From contig LR990045.1 of the NCBI GenBank assembly GCA_905147135.1, positions 15,166,173 to 15,230,172 of the forward strand: a stretch of 64,000 bases of DNA. The letters are read 5' to 3'. Every line of letters begins with the position of its first letter. Position 1 is the stretch's first letter. Shown piece by piece: positions 51,655-63,861 of this stretch. This stretch comes from Blastobasis lacticolella. Its lineage: Eukaryota; Arthropoda; Insecta; Lepidoptera; Blastobasidae. Below the pieces are notes generated by a model. It had not been told where the DNA came from and searched no databases. It saw only the letters and a list, made by a program, of their open reading frames with translations. The position numbers were made by a program, and so were the translations under genes.

Positions 51655-52412
51655 TCACAGAATGTTCTCAAGATGTGTTCGACACCATCTACCTGAAAGT
51701 AAAAGTCAATAATGAAGCTTTAATGTCATTGTAGTACCAATGTACCAGTGCAAACCTGTGTACACCTGCAGATGTCCATTATCAAGAGGATGTGTACTAT
51801 CAAAAGCAAAAATAAATTGATGACTCGAACAAATTATAGTGCACTTCAAATATAAGTTTGGCTATATAGAAGTCTTGTTTAGCCTTTGCTTATATTTACC
51901 TAATAGAAATTCATGTTTTGGTGCAGGTATAATATGTAGGTAGGTACTTATATCCAAATAAGTATTGCTTATTACTATGGCCAATTTATTTTTCTGAGAG
52001 AAATGTTTTGGTACAGGTATAAATGTAGGTAGGTACTTATATTTTACATGTAATTAACTGCTGTTAAACTGTGAAATGAACTAATAAATAAATAAATAAA
52101 TATCCAAATAAGTCTCGCTTATTACAAGGGCCAATTAATTTTTCTGTAAGAAATACTTTAAATGTCAATGCGGTCAATAAATATACAAAATTTTTAAGAA
52201 GTGTTACACATGAAATAAATGCACTTAGTACCAGTTAAGCTTGTTAGCCCAATATGAACAACCAATGGTGAATGCATAAAGCAAAATGCAATTTCATGCT
52301 TCACACATATAACCAAACAAAATAAGTTTACAATAATATAGTATACTTTTCAATTAAAACAATTACCATAGTAGGCCTCTGGGTATTCGTGGTCATAATC
52401 TTGATTGATCAT
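51655..52412 (-). CDS. candidate spliced gene for a 27-residue peptide
   Basis: I do not recognise this. An exon at 52367-52424 has an acceptor (CCATTTTCCAG) and a donor (G|GTAATTG). Its ATG at 52412 opens a frame MINQDYDHEYPEAYY that splits a Gly codon. Joined to an acceptor at 51693 (CTTTCAG), it continues GRWCRTHLENIL and stops at 51655. A 5' non-coding exon would lie upstream. The short acidic, Tyr-rich peptide has no signal sequence. It could also be the first exon of a longer protein with a different second exon, or a non-coding RNA. The only support is splice-site agreement. Confidence 0.25.
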
Positions 52413-52540
52413 TCCTCAAAACACCTGGAAAATGGAAACAGGAATGTTAAGTATTCATAGTTAAAGAGAGCGGCAAGGAAAGGTTTTGTCTAATAATTAT
52501 ATTCTATGAATGCTTACAATGAAACATTCGGTATAATGAT

Positions 52541-52661
52541 AAGGTTATGTTCCGGGTTACCTATCGCATACCTTTGTTGACAAGTAGCCCGATATTTCGA
52601 CACAGTTGCATGCATCATGGTCACGGGACGCGGTAGGAAACCCAGAACGGAACATAACCTT
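52541..52661. mobile_element. 121-bp MITE-like inverted repeat
   Basis: The ends AAGGTTATGTTCCG and CGGAACATAACCTT are inverted. The interior contains CCCGATATTTCGACACAGTT. No coding capacity. Confidence 0.6.
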
Positions 52662-52829
52662 AAAATGTGTAATAATAACCGCGATAGTTTAAAACATTAT
52701 ATTAGGTATAATTTATGTAAAACGGCAATTTGCTGATATTCTCACTTTTGAACCACCAATGAAAAAATAGGGATGATGTAGAAGTCCTGCACTAATGTAG
52801 AAGCCCTATTGCTAATCCATGAAAAGTAA

Positions 52830-54852
52830 TAGTCTAAGAGCCCATGAGGGCCAGACCTTCCTATTGTCCGTAAGTATGAAAGTTTTTCCATGTGTGTCCC
52901 CAACACAGGTAAGAATGATCCCCACCCATGAAACCTGGATCGTGGTTCCTTTGGCAGGTAACAGGTAACAAAGGTGTATAAAATCTTATCTCCAATTTCT
53001 TAAGTTAGCAAGCTCAATTTTTTTGTATTTTATTCGTAACAGCATTAATACTCACGATGCTCATTGCCAGACACATAGTATGGTTACAACCCTCCGCCGG
53101 ACACCCCTAAACTATAATTCTCTGTAATTATACTTACCTTATATTAGGAAAGCTGAATTTTATAAATGTTATTCAGAGAATTATTAAACTGAGTTATCTT
53201 AGTAGCCAGACAGTTTTTTGGGTTCTATAATCCTGCCAGACGCATAAAAAGTGTCTCATATGCAACAACTGGTGCGAGTGAGACAGAGCGCTCAGTTCAT
53301 TGCAATGTTATGCTAAACATATACTATCGTTTATTCCAAATTGTTTAGTGATTTTTTTTATAATTCATCAAGAAATTTAATAAAATAAAATTATTACAGT
53401 CAGAATAATAAATTTTTTAATCTATAATCAGTAAAAAATTTCTAATATTCACATTTAATCAGTAAATTTTTTCTAATATACCTACACATTTTTAAACTCG
53501 TGATATCTCTCGAATGGAATGTCTGAATTGCATAATTCAAAAAGTTATATAAAGGTATTGAAGCAGTCGTGAATATGAAGTAATTGATTTTGATAAGGAT
53601 TAATAGCAAAGTACCAATAAATAGCGTTTTTTTAGCGGCGGCATTTCAATTAAATTTTGAAAATAAAAGAACACATGCATACATGTGACATAACTATAAT
53701 AGTTAGACATATACTGTCGTGACACTTTTTATAGATAATGATGTGTTCTGCAAAGTCGTAGTACATTATTTTGTTCTATCATCAATAGTTTTCGCAGCAC
53801 ACGCGATATAAGGAATTTTTTGGGTATTTTTTTACACCTTGGGTTACATTATTGTAGTTTCATTAATGAACCGTAATTTTTTAGAAAATTACGCTCCCGC
53901 TCCGGCCATGTACCAATGACTGTTTTTTGAGTTATGTACATTAGTTGAATACTAACCGATGCTCTTACGGTGAGGGAAAACATCGTGATGAAACCTGCAC
54001 ATTCAGGCGACTGGATGTGTAACCATGATCCAATCTGGTCAGTTTCCCTTGTGAGCAGGGTCATGGAGGTCAGACGGCAGTCGCTCCACTGTAATTACCT
54101 GACCTGCCAAATCCTGGATCATGGTCAAGGCGGACCCCGGGCCCTCGTGCGCGAGAGCACAACCGGGACATTAACGCCAAGATGGTCACCCGGGGATAGT
54201 GTAGCTTCCCAACGGTGAAAGAATTTTTGAAATAGGACCAGTAGTTTCGAAGCCTATTCAATAAAAACAAACAAACAAACAAACAAACAAACAAAAAATC
54301 AAACATTTCCTTTTTATAATATTAGTATAGACGACAGCTGATGCGCAGTAAAAGATCGCACCGAACCGAGCGCTCTGTCTCACTCGCACCAGTTGTTGTA
54401 TATGAGCCCCACTCTCGCAACTATTACACTTTTAATGCGTCTGGCAGGATTATAGAACCCAAAAAACTGTCTGGCTACTGAGAAAACTCAGTTTAATAAT
54501 TCTCTGAATAACATTTATAAAATTCAGCTTTCCTAATATAAGGTAAGTATAATTACAGAGAATTATAGTTTAGGGGTGTCCGGCGGAGGGTTGTAACCAT
54601 ACTATGTGTCTGGCAATGAGCTACGTGAGTATTAATGCTGTTACGAATAAAATACAAAAAAATTGAGCTTGCTAACTTAAGAAATTGGAGATAAGATTTT
54701 ATACACCTTTGTTACCTGTTACCTGCCAAAGGAACCACGATCCAGGTTTCATGGGTGGGGATCATTCTTACCTGTGTTGGGGACACACATGGAACAACTT
54801 TCATACTTACGGACAATAGGAAGGTCTGGCCCTCATGGGCTCTTGCTCTATA
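52830..54852. mobile_element. 2.0-kb long-TIR element, copy 2
   Basis: Same layout, orientation and internal insertions as 22011-24009, with few differences (for example a longer AAAC run at about 54266-54295). The 30.8-kb separation in direct orientation makes the pair a possible substrate for unequal recombination. Confidence 0.75.
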
Positions 54853-56621
54853 AAGGTGAAAGGAAAAGGACAACATGGCACAAATATGAACATTATACCC
54901 TTGTTAAAAACTTAAATTGTAATATACTACTTACTTTTATAAATAACAGAGTTTTCTTTGGCAGTGAAAACACTATGTTGGACTATGAGTTGTTTGAGTA
55001 ATTTTAACTATATTTCGCAAGTTCTGGAGTTGGCCAATTTCACAATGTTTCTCTCAATGGGCATCCTCTCACGACACAGCGATATTAAAATATTGCTCAA
55101 AAATTCAAACAGAAGCCGATAGGAATCTATTATATTACAATAACAAATTAGAATTCACGAAAATACAAAAAAGAAACGATTTCTGTCAAAAAGTAGTTTC
55201 TTTTTCTAGAAGTTCGGTTTGGCTTTGGATACAAGGTATCAGTAGTGAATGTTTATAAAAAAAGAACTTTCGCGTATTATTTATATAGGTATATTAATTT
55301 TATTCTAAAAATGTATAAACATAATTTAAAGATATTATAATATTTTTTATTATCTGCACATATTGGTGATATTTTTGTATCCAACCGGGATGTCTACTAT
55401 GTAAAATTATATTTAAAAAGTTATTTGACAGCCACTCGATGCTGGCGGTCGCTTTTACTAAAATTATGACTCTGGATACTGCGTTTCCACCCCGTGCACT
55501 CGCGCGGTCGGCTCCCTACGCAGCGGTCGTGTGTAACCCGTGTACCCGTAGTGGTACCCGTGCGAAGCCGGGGCGGGCCGCTAGTCCTTTATACATACAT
55601 GGCCTTTGACATGGCAAACTCGTGATCGAAACATTACGGCGGCGATACGGTTGACTCGCCTTGCGGAAACGAGCGCTCGTAATCTATTCGGGAAAACGAG
55701 TAAAATAGAAAAATAAGCCCCCTGATGCATGAAGCTGATTTTACCTATTTTTGAAGCGTTAGTTTCTGTTGCCAACGTAATCAATATAAATAACTCTCTG
55801 TATAAATAAGCCCAAATATATATAAGCATTAATCATCTAGGTAAACTACTATATTATAAGCTAATAATTTTACACCGCTCGCTATGTGTGTCGAGACTGC
55901 ATCAACAGGCGTCAGAATAAATTGTCACTTTAACTAAATATTTTGATATCTCCTAATTGAACAAATCAATTACACTATAAGAAGAGACGAGAAGCATGTA
56001 ATAGTAACTCTGTGGAGTTTAATATACCTACCTAGCTGCTATGATCACACCTGCAAAAATAATTTAATTTGAATTTATTTCTGCCATTTTTTCACAAAAG
56101 AATGTAGCAGCATAAACTTCCTTATTCCTTATCCTTGGAATGCAGCGTCCTTAAAAAAGTTCTAACGGTATAAGTAGGTACAAAGTAAAGTACATACAAA
56201 GAGAAATTTTATAATTAACATTAATGATTTATTGATTAGAATTTACATAATATAAAAAAAGTGGATCCTTGCTAATAGCCCAGTCAATAAAGCTGTTGTA
56301 GAGTGCACAAGCGGGTAACTTACCGATTCCTTCAGTAACATGTTTAGGGTGCTCAGGGAAAAGTTGTAAAGAATTTTAAAAGCTTTCATTTGGTAGAAGA
56401 GAACTTTTCTCTACGACACACCGTTTTGCAGATGTAATATGTCGCCTCTTTTCGTTTGGTTAAATATAAAATAATAAAGGAGTGTGTTGTTTGCCGTCCG
56501 ATATAATGTGCGTTGTACCGGGGACATTATATATTATATCAAACATATAGATTATACCAAAACAACATGGAAGACTTGATATTCATACCTTAATACTAAG
56601 ATCAGAAATAACATTGTAACT
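54853..56621. other. intergenic stretch, no gene recognised
   Basis: AT-rich, with a GC-rich patch at about 55480-55585 containing GTGCGAAGCCGGGGCGGGCC, which I associate with dispersed lepidopteran repeats. Frames here are short and lack features. Confidence 0.4.
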
Positions 56622-59600
56622 TTATGGAGACAGTCTCTCAAACACCCACCCATCTACACCCGTATGAAGAATCTTCCCGTCAGGTATCTCCCCTGGTTTC
56701 GGTTTCCTAAATTTAATGCGGTCGTGAAGACGATTTTTTTGTCCCTGCCAGAATTCAATGGTTGTAGGAATGATTATGTAACCTCCCCTGCAACGCAAGG
56801 AAAACATAAGTTAAATATAGGTACCATCAAAATTATTATGAACCCCACGGTGACGAGAGGTTCTGATATTGGGTACAACGAGATATAAATAAATGAAGAG
56901 AGAGCACAGGGCAATGGAAAGAGCTATGCTCGGAGTTTCTTTGTGCTATCGAATCAGAAATGAGGAGATCCGCAAGCGAACCAAGGTTAGCGAATAGCTC
57001 TAAGGATTGCCAGACTGAAGTTGCAGTGGGCAGGGCACATAGCTTGAAGAACAGATGGCCGATGGGGCAGTAAAGTTCTCGAGTGGCGACCACGTACCGG
57101 AAGACGCAGCGTGGGTAGGCCTCCCACAAGGTGAACCGACGACCTGGTTAGGATCGCAGGTACCAGCTGGATACGGAAAGCATAGGACCGGCCTTTGTGG
57201 AGATCTCTGGGGGAGGCCTATGCCCAGCAGTGGGCGTACGTACGACCTTCACAAGGTCATTCGCCCATCTCGCTAAGCGCTCTCTAGCTACGCTTCTTAA
57301 AATGATAAATAGTCATTGGGTCAACGAATAATAATTATCCAAGCGTGCAGCTTGAAAGGAATCTAGATCTAGATAGATCTGACTCTGATGCTGACTCAAG
57401 CTGTCGCCATCACCGAGACCAGTAACACACTAACGATAAAAGTAAACAGAAAATATATAGTGAATATTAATTAAATAGACAATACTTACCAGTACTTTGG
57501 TTTTGGGACTTTTTTACCAGGAATAAGGTACTTAGATTCAAGAACACTTTCTCTCTCATACAAAACATCTCTAGATTCTATGGGAGAGCTCTGGTGACTA
57601 GCACATGCAGATATTTGGTTGGGAACAGGGCGAGAATGGAAATAAGCAGTTGATTCCTGTTCAGATAGTTTCTCAACACTACCTTCTATTCTGATACATC
57701 TACTAAAAACTTTCCAAAAAAAAGTTGCTGCAACATTAGGATTTTCAGCCTGTAAACAGAGATACAAGTTAGGTAGTTACTTCATTATAGTAATTAGGTA
57801 TAAAGCACTAGCGGATCCAGGGGATGAGGGGCTAGGGGGCTTCAGGCCCAAAATCATCTGATCCCCCCTCCCAAATCTCAAATTTAGATTTAATTATGCA
57901 ATAGCCAAACGTACAAAAATATTTCGAGTTCGCTACGTTGGTTATTTATTCGATTTATATTTATAGTCAGCAAAATTAATATTTGGCCAGCAAGATTGAG
58001 CAATCGGTACACTTAAATTTTAAGGGTCTGCATTTGAAAATTATGAACAGCAAATCATTTGAAATTAACGCGATATTATTAAAAAAACTATCAAAACCAT
58101 CGACCTGTCACAGTGCGACGAGCGTGTTAAGTTGTTATGAACCACACCGCGCCAGAACCAAAGCTAACATTTTCAGTGTAGTACTTTAAAATATCTACTT
58201 TGGGTCGCTGATAAGGTCACGGTTAAGCTCCCCCTCCCCCCAAATCTTGGATCTGTCAGGATAAGGAAGGAATCTAGATTATTTTTAGACGTACCAAATC
58301 CATGGCCTTTCTACTTTCATAATTGGTAAAAAATTTAAATCCATCTTTGCCATAACCTTTACACAACATAAACCTCGCTGATGGAAAACCCTCTCTGAAA
58401 TAATAAAAATATAGGTAAGGTACCAATGTTAATGGTAAAATGAGAAAATTGCTAGATTTTTACATTGGTCCCCGATGCTTTAACCATCGTCGGTGGCCTA
58501 GTGGTTACGGTTTCCAACTCGTAAGCGACAGGTACCGGGTTCGAATCCTACTGCGGCCATGTACCTATGACTCTTTTCTGAGTTATGTATATGTATATAC
58601 TAACCGATGCTCTTACGGTGAGGGAAAACATCGTGATGATAGGTATCATGTGTAGGTGCACATTCAGGCGACTAAATATACTATAACTATGATCCAATCT
58701 GTTCGAGTTCCCCTGGTAGCAGGGTCACGGAGATCAGATGACAGTAGCTGTATTATAATTACCTGATTAGCCTAATTCTGGATCATGGTTAAGGCGAACC
58801 CCATGCGTGAGATCATAGCCGGGACACTAACGTCAAGATGGTTTATATTTTTAATCCCTGAGACTAATCCTCTTGAAATCTCCGTTAAATCGTTGTCTAT
58901 TTCAATATTTTTAGGGGAAATGGGAGACGTGTCGGGCCATGTGCAGTGAGGGGTTATGTAGTTGCCTGTCAATATGCATGCATAAAAGAGGGCTTTTTGA
59001 TACTATAAACACATTACAAAGTTACCAATGCATCTAGTTCATACACCTGTATGTATCCGGTACACAAGACAACTGGTAAGAAATATTTGCTTTCCCAACT
59101 ACACTTTATAAGTTGGTTGACTATTTTTGTGATGTATCCACAAGTTTACGATTTTCGAGGTTTTCCCTTTACTTGTGCTACATAGCACTGCTTCTTAACA
59201 AATTTCATGATTCTAGGTGAACGGGACCTCTATAGGTTTCCCTTGCGAGCGTCAAAATATGGGCAGTTTTCAGAGTGTCCAAGCGAATTGTCGCTAAATG
59301 ACCACTCGCAGAAAAAAATGTTGTTACCAAAAGAAGCAAAAGATTTTGTTTAAATTCGTGTTTGCGTTCTCTCATACCTTTGAGGTCTGTAGGTGTTAAA
59401 TCGTAAACTGTTTCTTACTCGGACGTTCGATCCAATAATGGCGCTCTATGTGTAGGTACTATTGAACGTTCAAAGTAACAAAAATATACTACCTACTATC
59501 GCCTTCCGCCATTCGGATAAGTGGAATTAGTGAGTAGCCTACTTATGGTAGAAAATGGTACATATCTACCTACAGTCATGTGATGATGACTGTAGGTAGA

Positions 59601-60843
59601 TATGTAATAAAATCATTTTCACCTAGATGCGGTTGCCAAGCACATTGCAGTTGGTTCCAAAATTTCTTTTCTGCTACAAGCTTCTTCAAACCATGCCTTA
59701 AACTGGCCAAATGGTTCTTTCGAAACTAGATGCTTTTCAAGAAAAGTATCATGTTTGTCTTTGTATTTTATTTTCTTGCCTGAAATAAATAAGATACCTA
59801 CATTAATCAAATGTCTCAACTAGCCGGTATCATGAAAGTGTCGGACATCGCTGTGTCGAATGCAAGAGACATTGGCTTAAAACGGGAGGATGCTAAAGAG
59901 CGGGCGAAGTGGAAGAAGCGGACCCTGGCATAAGCAGGCGCGGATCCAGGTATAGGGGGGGAAGGGGGGGGCTTTGGGTGGAATCGCCCACGGGTTTATG
60001 AGCCAGAAGGCCAATATTTAAAAAATTTTGTTTATTAGAATAGATATGTCAAAAATTTCGACCACGCGACGCTCGCTCATTTATTGGCTTCAGTTTTTAG
60101 TACTATTCACCAATCTAAATTACTATTATTTTCTTTTATTACGATCAGCATTATACATCATATCAGCACTCAGACAAAATGTCTAAAATAAAGAGCTCGC
60201 TCCGCTCGCTAATTCATACGTTTCAGTTACTTTTCTTACCTTTCACCAAGCTCGTTGCGGTCGCTTATTCTTTACTTTTGTTAAGATCACCCCTTGCGTT
60301 AAAACTCAAGATGTCTAAAATTACGAGTTCGCTTCGCTCGCTCATTAATAGGTTTCAGATACTTTTCTTATTTAACTCAGGGCGCTAGCTCATTTATTCC
60401 TACAATTTCGACTTTAACTGCCCTCCCTGAACCAAATCCTGGATCCGCGCCTGGGCATAAGCCGGGATAAAAGCCAGGATAATGATGTTTATGATTCGGT
60501 ATTATTTGGGGCAGTCCATTTTTCGACAGTAAAGTGATGTAGGTACCTACTCACCATAGACGAACTACACAGGTACTTTAGTTGTCATTATCACTATCAC
60601 TACGTGCCTATATACTATAAAAACAGTCCTGCGCCGCGTCAGTCTGCTCGCGATAAACTCAAAAAATAGATACTGAACGGATTTTCATGCGGTTTACACC
60701 AATAGACATAATGAGTCATGAGGAATGTGTAGTTGCTTGTATGTGCGACCCTTGTCAAGTCCGGGCGGGACTTCACAATGGTCGCACCTTACTCACAAGT
60801 TAAAAATAAAATTTTGATGCTTACCTCCAATAACAATACTCAT
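56622..60843 (-). CDS. PNPO: pyridoxamine 5'-phosphate oxidase, copy 2 (tandem paralog)
   Basis: A second PNPO gene in the same orientation as copy 1, starting about 12 kb farther along. Five exons (60825-60843, 59623-59779, 58295-58394, 57490-57749, 56622-56787) have exactly the same lengths as copy 1 and again total 233 residues, with no stop or frameshift. Conserved parts: [58 protein letters not shown] and GWVFERLSP. Differences are mostly conservative, for example [12 protein letters not shown] against [12 protein letters not shown], and [20 protein letters not shown] against [20 protein letters not shown]. The introns are much longer than in copy 1 and carry a LINE scrap, two hAT-like elements, and a SINE. 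It looks functional; whether it is expressed is unknown. Confidence 0.92.
56885..57260 (+). pseudogene. LINE ORF 3' fragment in PNPO copy 2 intron
   Basis: The plus strand contains pieces such as [15 protein letters not shown] and [12 protein letters not shown], the end of a LINE ORF2 common in Lepidoptera. Related to 13455-13790. Broken by stops. Confidence 0.65.
57808..58262. mobile_element. possible hAT-like MITE relative in PNPO copy 2 intron
   Basis: The left end contains GCGGATCCAGGGG and the right end CCAAATCTTGGATCTG, weakly inverted. It has lost the repeated GCTCGC segments, so kinship to the 59935 element is only suggested. Confidence 0.4.
58485..58860 (+). repeat. tRNA-derived SINE, head present
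   Basis: The head has a polymerase III A box TGGCCTAGTGG (58494-58504) and B box GGTTCGAATCC (58538-58548), 34 bp apart. The body follows with CCGATGCTCTTACGGTGAGG. Bodies without the head recur at 4110-4270, 23056-23450 and 53890-54290. It is a SINE, not a tRNA gene, since no cloverleaf closes. Confidence 0.75.
59822..59926 (+). pseudogene. RTE-type LINE 3' ORF scrap split by a hAT MITE
   Basis: The plus strand reads [20 protein letters not shown] and [11 protein letters not shown], then stops. It resumes after the MITE at 60462. It is the same ORF end as 38606-38923. Confidence 0.6.
59935..60453. mobile_element. complete hAT-type MITE, 519 bp, 8-bp TSD GGCATAAG
   Basis: Perfect inverted ends CAGGCGCGGATCCAGG and their complement, flanked by GGCATAAG (59927-59934 and 60454-60461). 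An 8-bp duplication and CAG-starting ends are diagnostic of the hAT superfamily. The interior has repeated GCTCGCTCCGCTCGCT-like segments and no transposase. This is the reference copy for the degraded relatives at 5650, 24980 and 37418. Confidence 0.88.
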
Positions 60844-61585
60844 GTTTAGTGATGATGAAGGAGCAAGCTTGAATGTTTTACAAAAATTTAATTGCGTAGG
60901 AAACAAACACTTTGTACCCATATAGCTAATATCTGCAGGTCAGGTTGGTAATCGCAATGGTTTCTCAATTTAAGATTGACTTTACTTCGACTTATAAGTG
61001 GTTTCGATTATTTAGAATTTATTCCTTAATTGTGTGAGATTTTTTGCCGTTCCAAACTCAATGGGCGTGAGTTCTATGGTATTATATTACTTGAATTTCA
61101 ATATTGCCTTCCGATCCAAATCATTGCTTCACGTCACTGCCTGGCACCAACCTACTGCTTCAATCTTCTATGTACCTACTAGCGATCATAGCTTATTTTA
61201 GCCTGGCCTTTATCATTTAAGTTATTTTATTTTCCCCACAGGTTTCAGATTTATCATTCACCACTCAATTTTCACCTTTATTCATCATTCATCAGAGAAA
61301 ATCTCTGTATTCGTATTTATTATTCAATCAATCAATCAATCGATTTTTTAATAAAATGGCAACGGGTCGTTCAACAACTTGACAACCATTAATGCCAGTG
61401 TCAAAGTGCAAGGAAAACATACTGAAAAAGTTTGACCGGTTTAAGAGAAAAAAAAAAAAAAAACAATATTGCATTACTCATCTGTGGCATTGTCAGAAGC
61501 CAAGAAAACTATATAATTTGGATAACATGCAAAATATACTGTGGTGTAGAGACATCACAGGACGTCGCAAAACATAAATGTTAAA
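60844..61585. other. PNPO copy 2 upstream region
   Basis: Presumed promoter region. The first 120 bp resemble the matching region upstream of PNPO copy 1 (GAATGTT... CACTTTGTACCCATATA), so the duplication included upstream DNA. No other gene seen. Confidence 0.45.
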
Positions 61586-61589
61586 CTTT

Positions 61590-63861
61590 ATTTTAGAGTT
61601 TTATATTATAAGAACAAATATATTTACAGATTAAACGAATTAATGGAGCATTTGTATGAATAAGTAACGATTTAATATTAGTAGGCCTTGGTACTTTAGA
61701 AGGAAGCAGGTCATAAAGGGAAACAGATTGTAATGGGCAGTTGAAAAGGATGTGATCTTCGGTTCCAATATCCGTACCACAATCACAGACAGGGGAAGAA
61801 CGGATGCCAAATTGATGCAGACGCACAGGGGAACACGTATGACCTAGTCGAAGTCTACAGACAACCGAAGTGGCCCTTTTATCAACCTTTTGGTACTTAA
61901 AAAACCATGGTCTTACTGGAATATTTGGTTGGATGTCGCCATAGTGCCTGCCCTTAAACTGCCTAGAACGCGTCCAGTCCGTCAACCAATCCGAAATTAA
62001 ATAAGTCTTAGCTGAAGAATAGAGGTCATGTGGGAATAAGTAGTAATGATTACGACAACCTAAGTTAACCGCCTCTTTAGCAAAACGATCCACTGTCTCA
62101 TTGCCCTGGATGCCACAATGACTTGGGATCCAAGCCAATGTTACGTCGAAACCAGCAGAGTAACAGTCGAATAGATATTGTCAAATGTCCAAAACTATAG
62201 GGAAATTCCTGGAGCAAAACGGATTAGATGAAATTGATTGTAAACAGCTAAGAGAGTCAGAGAAGATAACAGAATTGGTAATTTTATGTGACGAAATGTA
62301 CCTAATAGACTCCAATATGGCGACAGCCTCACCCGTAAAAACTGAAGCAAGAGGCGGGCACTTAAAATTTAAAAGAATCTGATATTTGGGTATCCAAACA
62401 GCAGCACCAACCTCCCCGTCGTTATTCAGTTTGGAAGCATCAGTGAAAATCTGAATATGTTCACTCCAATGGGAATTTACAATTTTCAAAAACATGGCAT
62501 TGGCGGCTGGATTATCCTTATCGATGCCAATATTCAGTAATACTTGGGGTTCAAAAACTAGGGATTGAAAAGTGACTGAAAAAAGAGGGTGCAGAGGTTT
62601 TTGGAAGCAAGGTTGCGGAAGGTCGGAATTTTTTTGGAAACTTTTTACTAGACAAGGAAAATCTTTATAATACCAGTATCTATTACCTAGTATGATATTT
62701 ATCAAGACAAGCAACTTAGGTAGGAGAGGATGACAGGAATTCTGGACCATTCTAAAAAGAAATCTGTCACTGAGAAACGAACGACGAAGGGATAAGGGTG
62801 GGTCTACAGCCTCGACTTGCAAGGCATTGGTTGGCGAAGATTTCATCGCACCTAAGATAATGCGCAAACACTTGTACTGCACTTTGTCTAAGTTAGATAA
62901 AGCAACTTTACTGCAGGGCTCCAGTATAAACGATCCATAGTCAACCAGACTACGAATTATAGCATTATAAACCAGTTTTTGACAATAAGGATGAGCTCCC
63001 CACCAAACACCCGACAAACAACGCATGAAGTTAACATTCTTTTCGCACTTTTGTATTATATAATTTTAAATGCGGAACACCGGTCATTTTACTGTCAAAA
63101 AATAAACCCAGAAATTTAACTTTATTAGAAACAGGAATAGATTCACCAGAGTATATGATGTTAATATCGGGAATATTCCTTCTCCTAGTGAAAATAACGA
63201 CACTAGATTTGGCAACAGATAAAGAAAATCCATGCTCCGTTAGCCAAATTTCCAGATATGATAAAGCCCGGTTAAGCCTAAGGCATGCTTCCTCTATTGA
63301 GCTGCAACACACATAAAGGGCTAAGTCATCAGCATACTGGAGCAAATCGCAAAAAGAAACTACGACCTGCTCCAAATCGTAAGTGTACAGGTTGAAAAGA
63401 AGGGGACTAAGGACAGAACCTTGCGGAAGGCCCTTCCATAAACGCCTTGTGGGAAACAGGTTGCCATTAGCACGCACTTGAATAGACCTGTCCATCAGAG
63501 CGTTGCAGATAAAATGAGTCAGCCTCTCAGGTATACCCAGCCTGAGCATTTTCTACCTGAGTATAGGAAGCAAAACATTATCGTAAGCTGCGGATATATC
63601 CAGAAACACGCCTACTACAAATTCATTTCTAGAAAAAGCACGCCTAATATCTGTAGATAGGATAGATAGACTATCCATACAGCCCATTCCTCTACGGAAT
63701 CCAAATTGTGAATGGGCCAATAAACCCTTGGCCTCGACAAACCACTCTAGACGTTTTTTCAACATGTGTTCCATAACTGCATAGACACTGCATAGACAGA
63801 CAGGTAAAAAAATCCTAGGTTTGGACATTGACAATGACAGGCATGTCATTGTCTTTGTCAT
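61590..63861 (-). mobile_element. 5'-truncated LINE (Jockey/I group) with RT and RNase H
   Basis: On the minus strand: start of RT (63861-63553, LLAHSQFGFRRGMGCMDSLS and VGVFLDISAAYDNV), main RT (63549-63031, GLPQGSVLSPLLFNLYTYDL and LLQYADDLALYV), thumb and RNase H (63026-62181, IQIFTDASKLNNDGEVGAAV and NSVIFSDSLSCLQSI), and the C-terminal part (62138-61593, AWIPSHCGIQGNETVDRFAK with Cys-rich SPVCDCGTDIGTEDHILFNC). The active-site residues YADD are intact, but at least three frame breaks separate the pieces. The endonuclease and ORF1 are missing, so it is dead on arrival. Confidence 0.82.

Noticed and set aside
58485..58560. Possible tRNA gene (A and B boxes)
   Set aside because: The boxes are present, but no acceptor stem or cloverleaf closes, and the body recurs elsewhere as a SINE.
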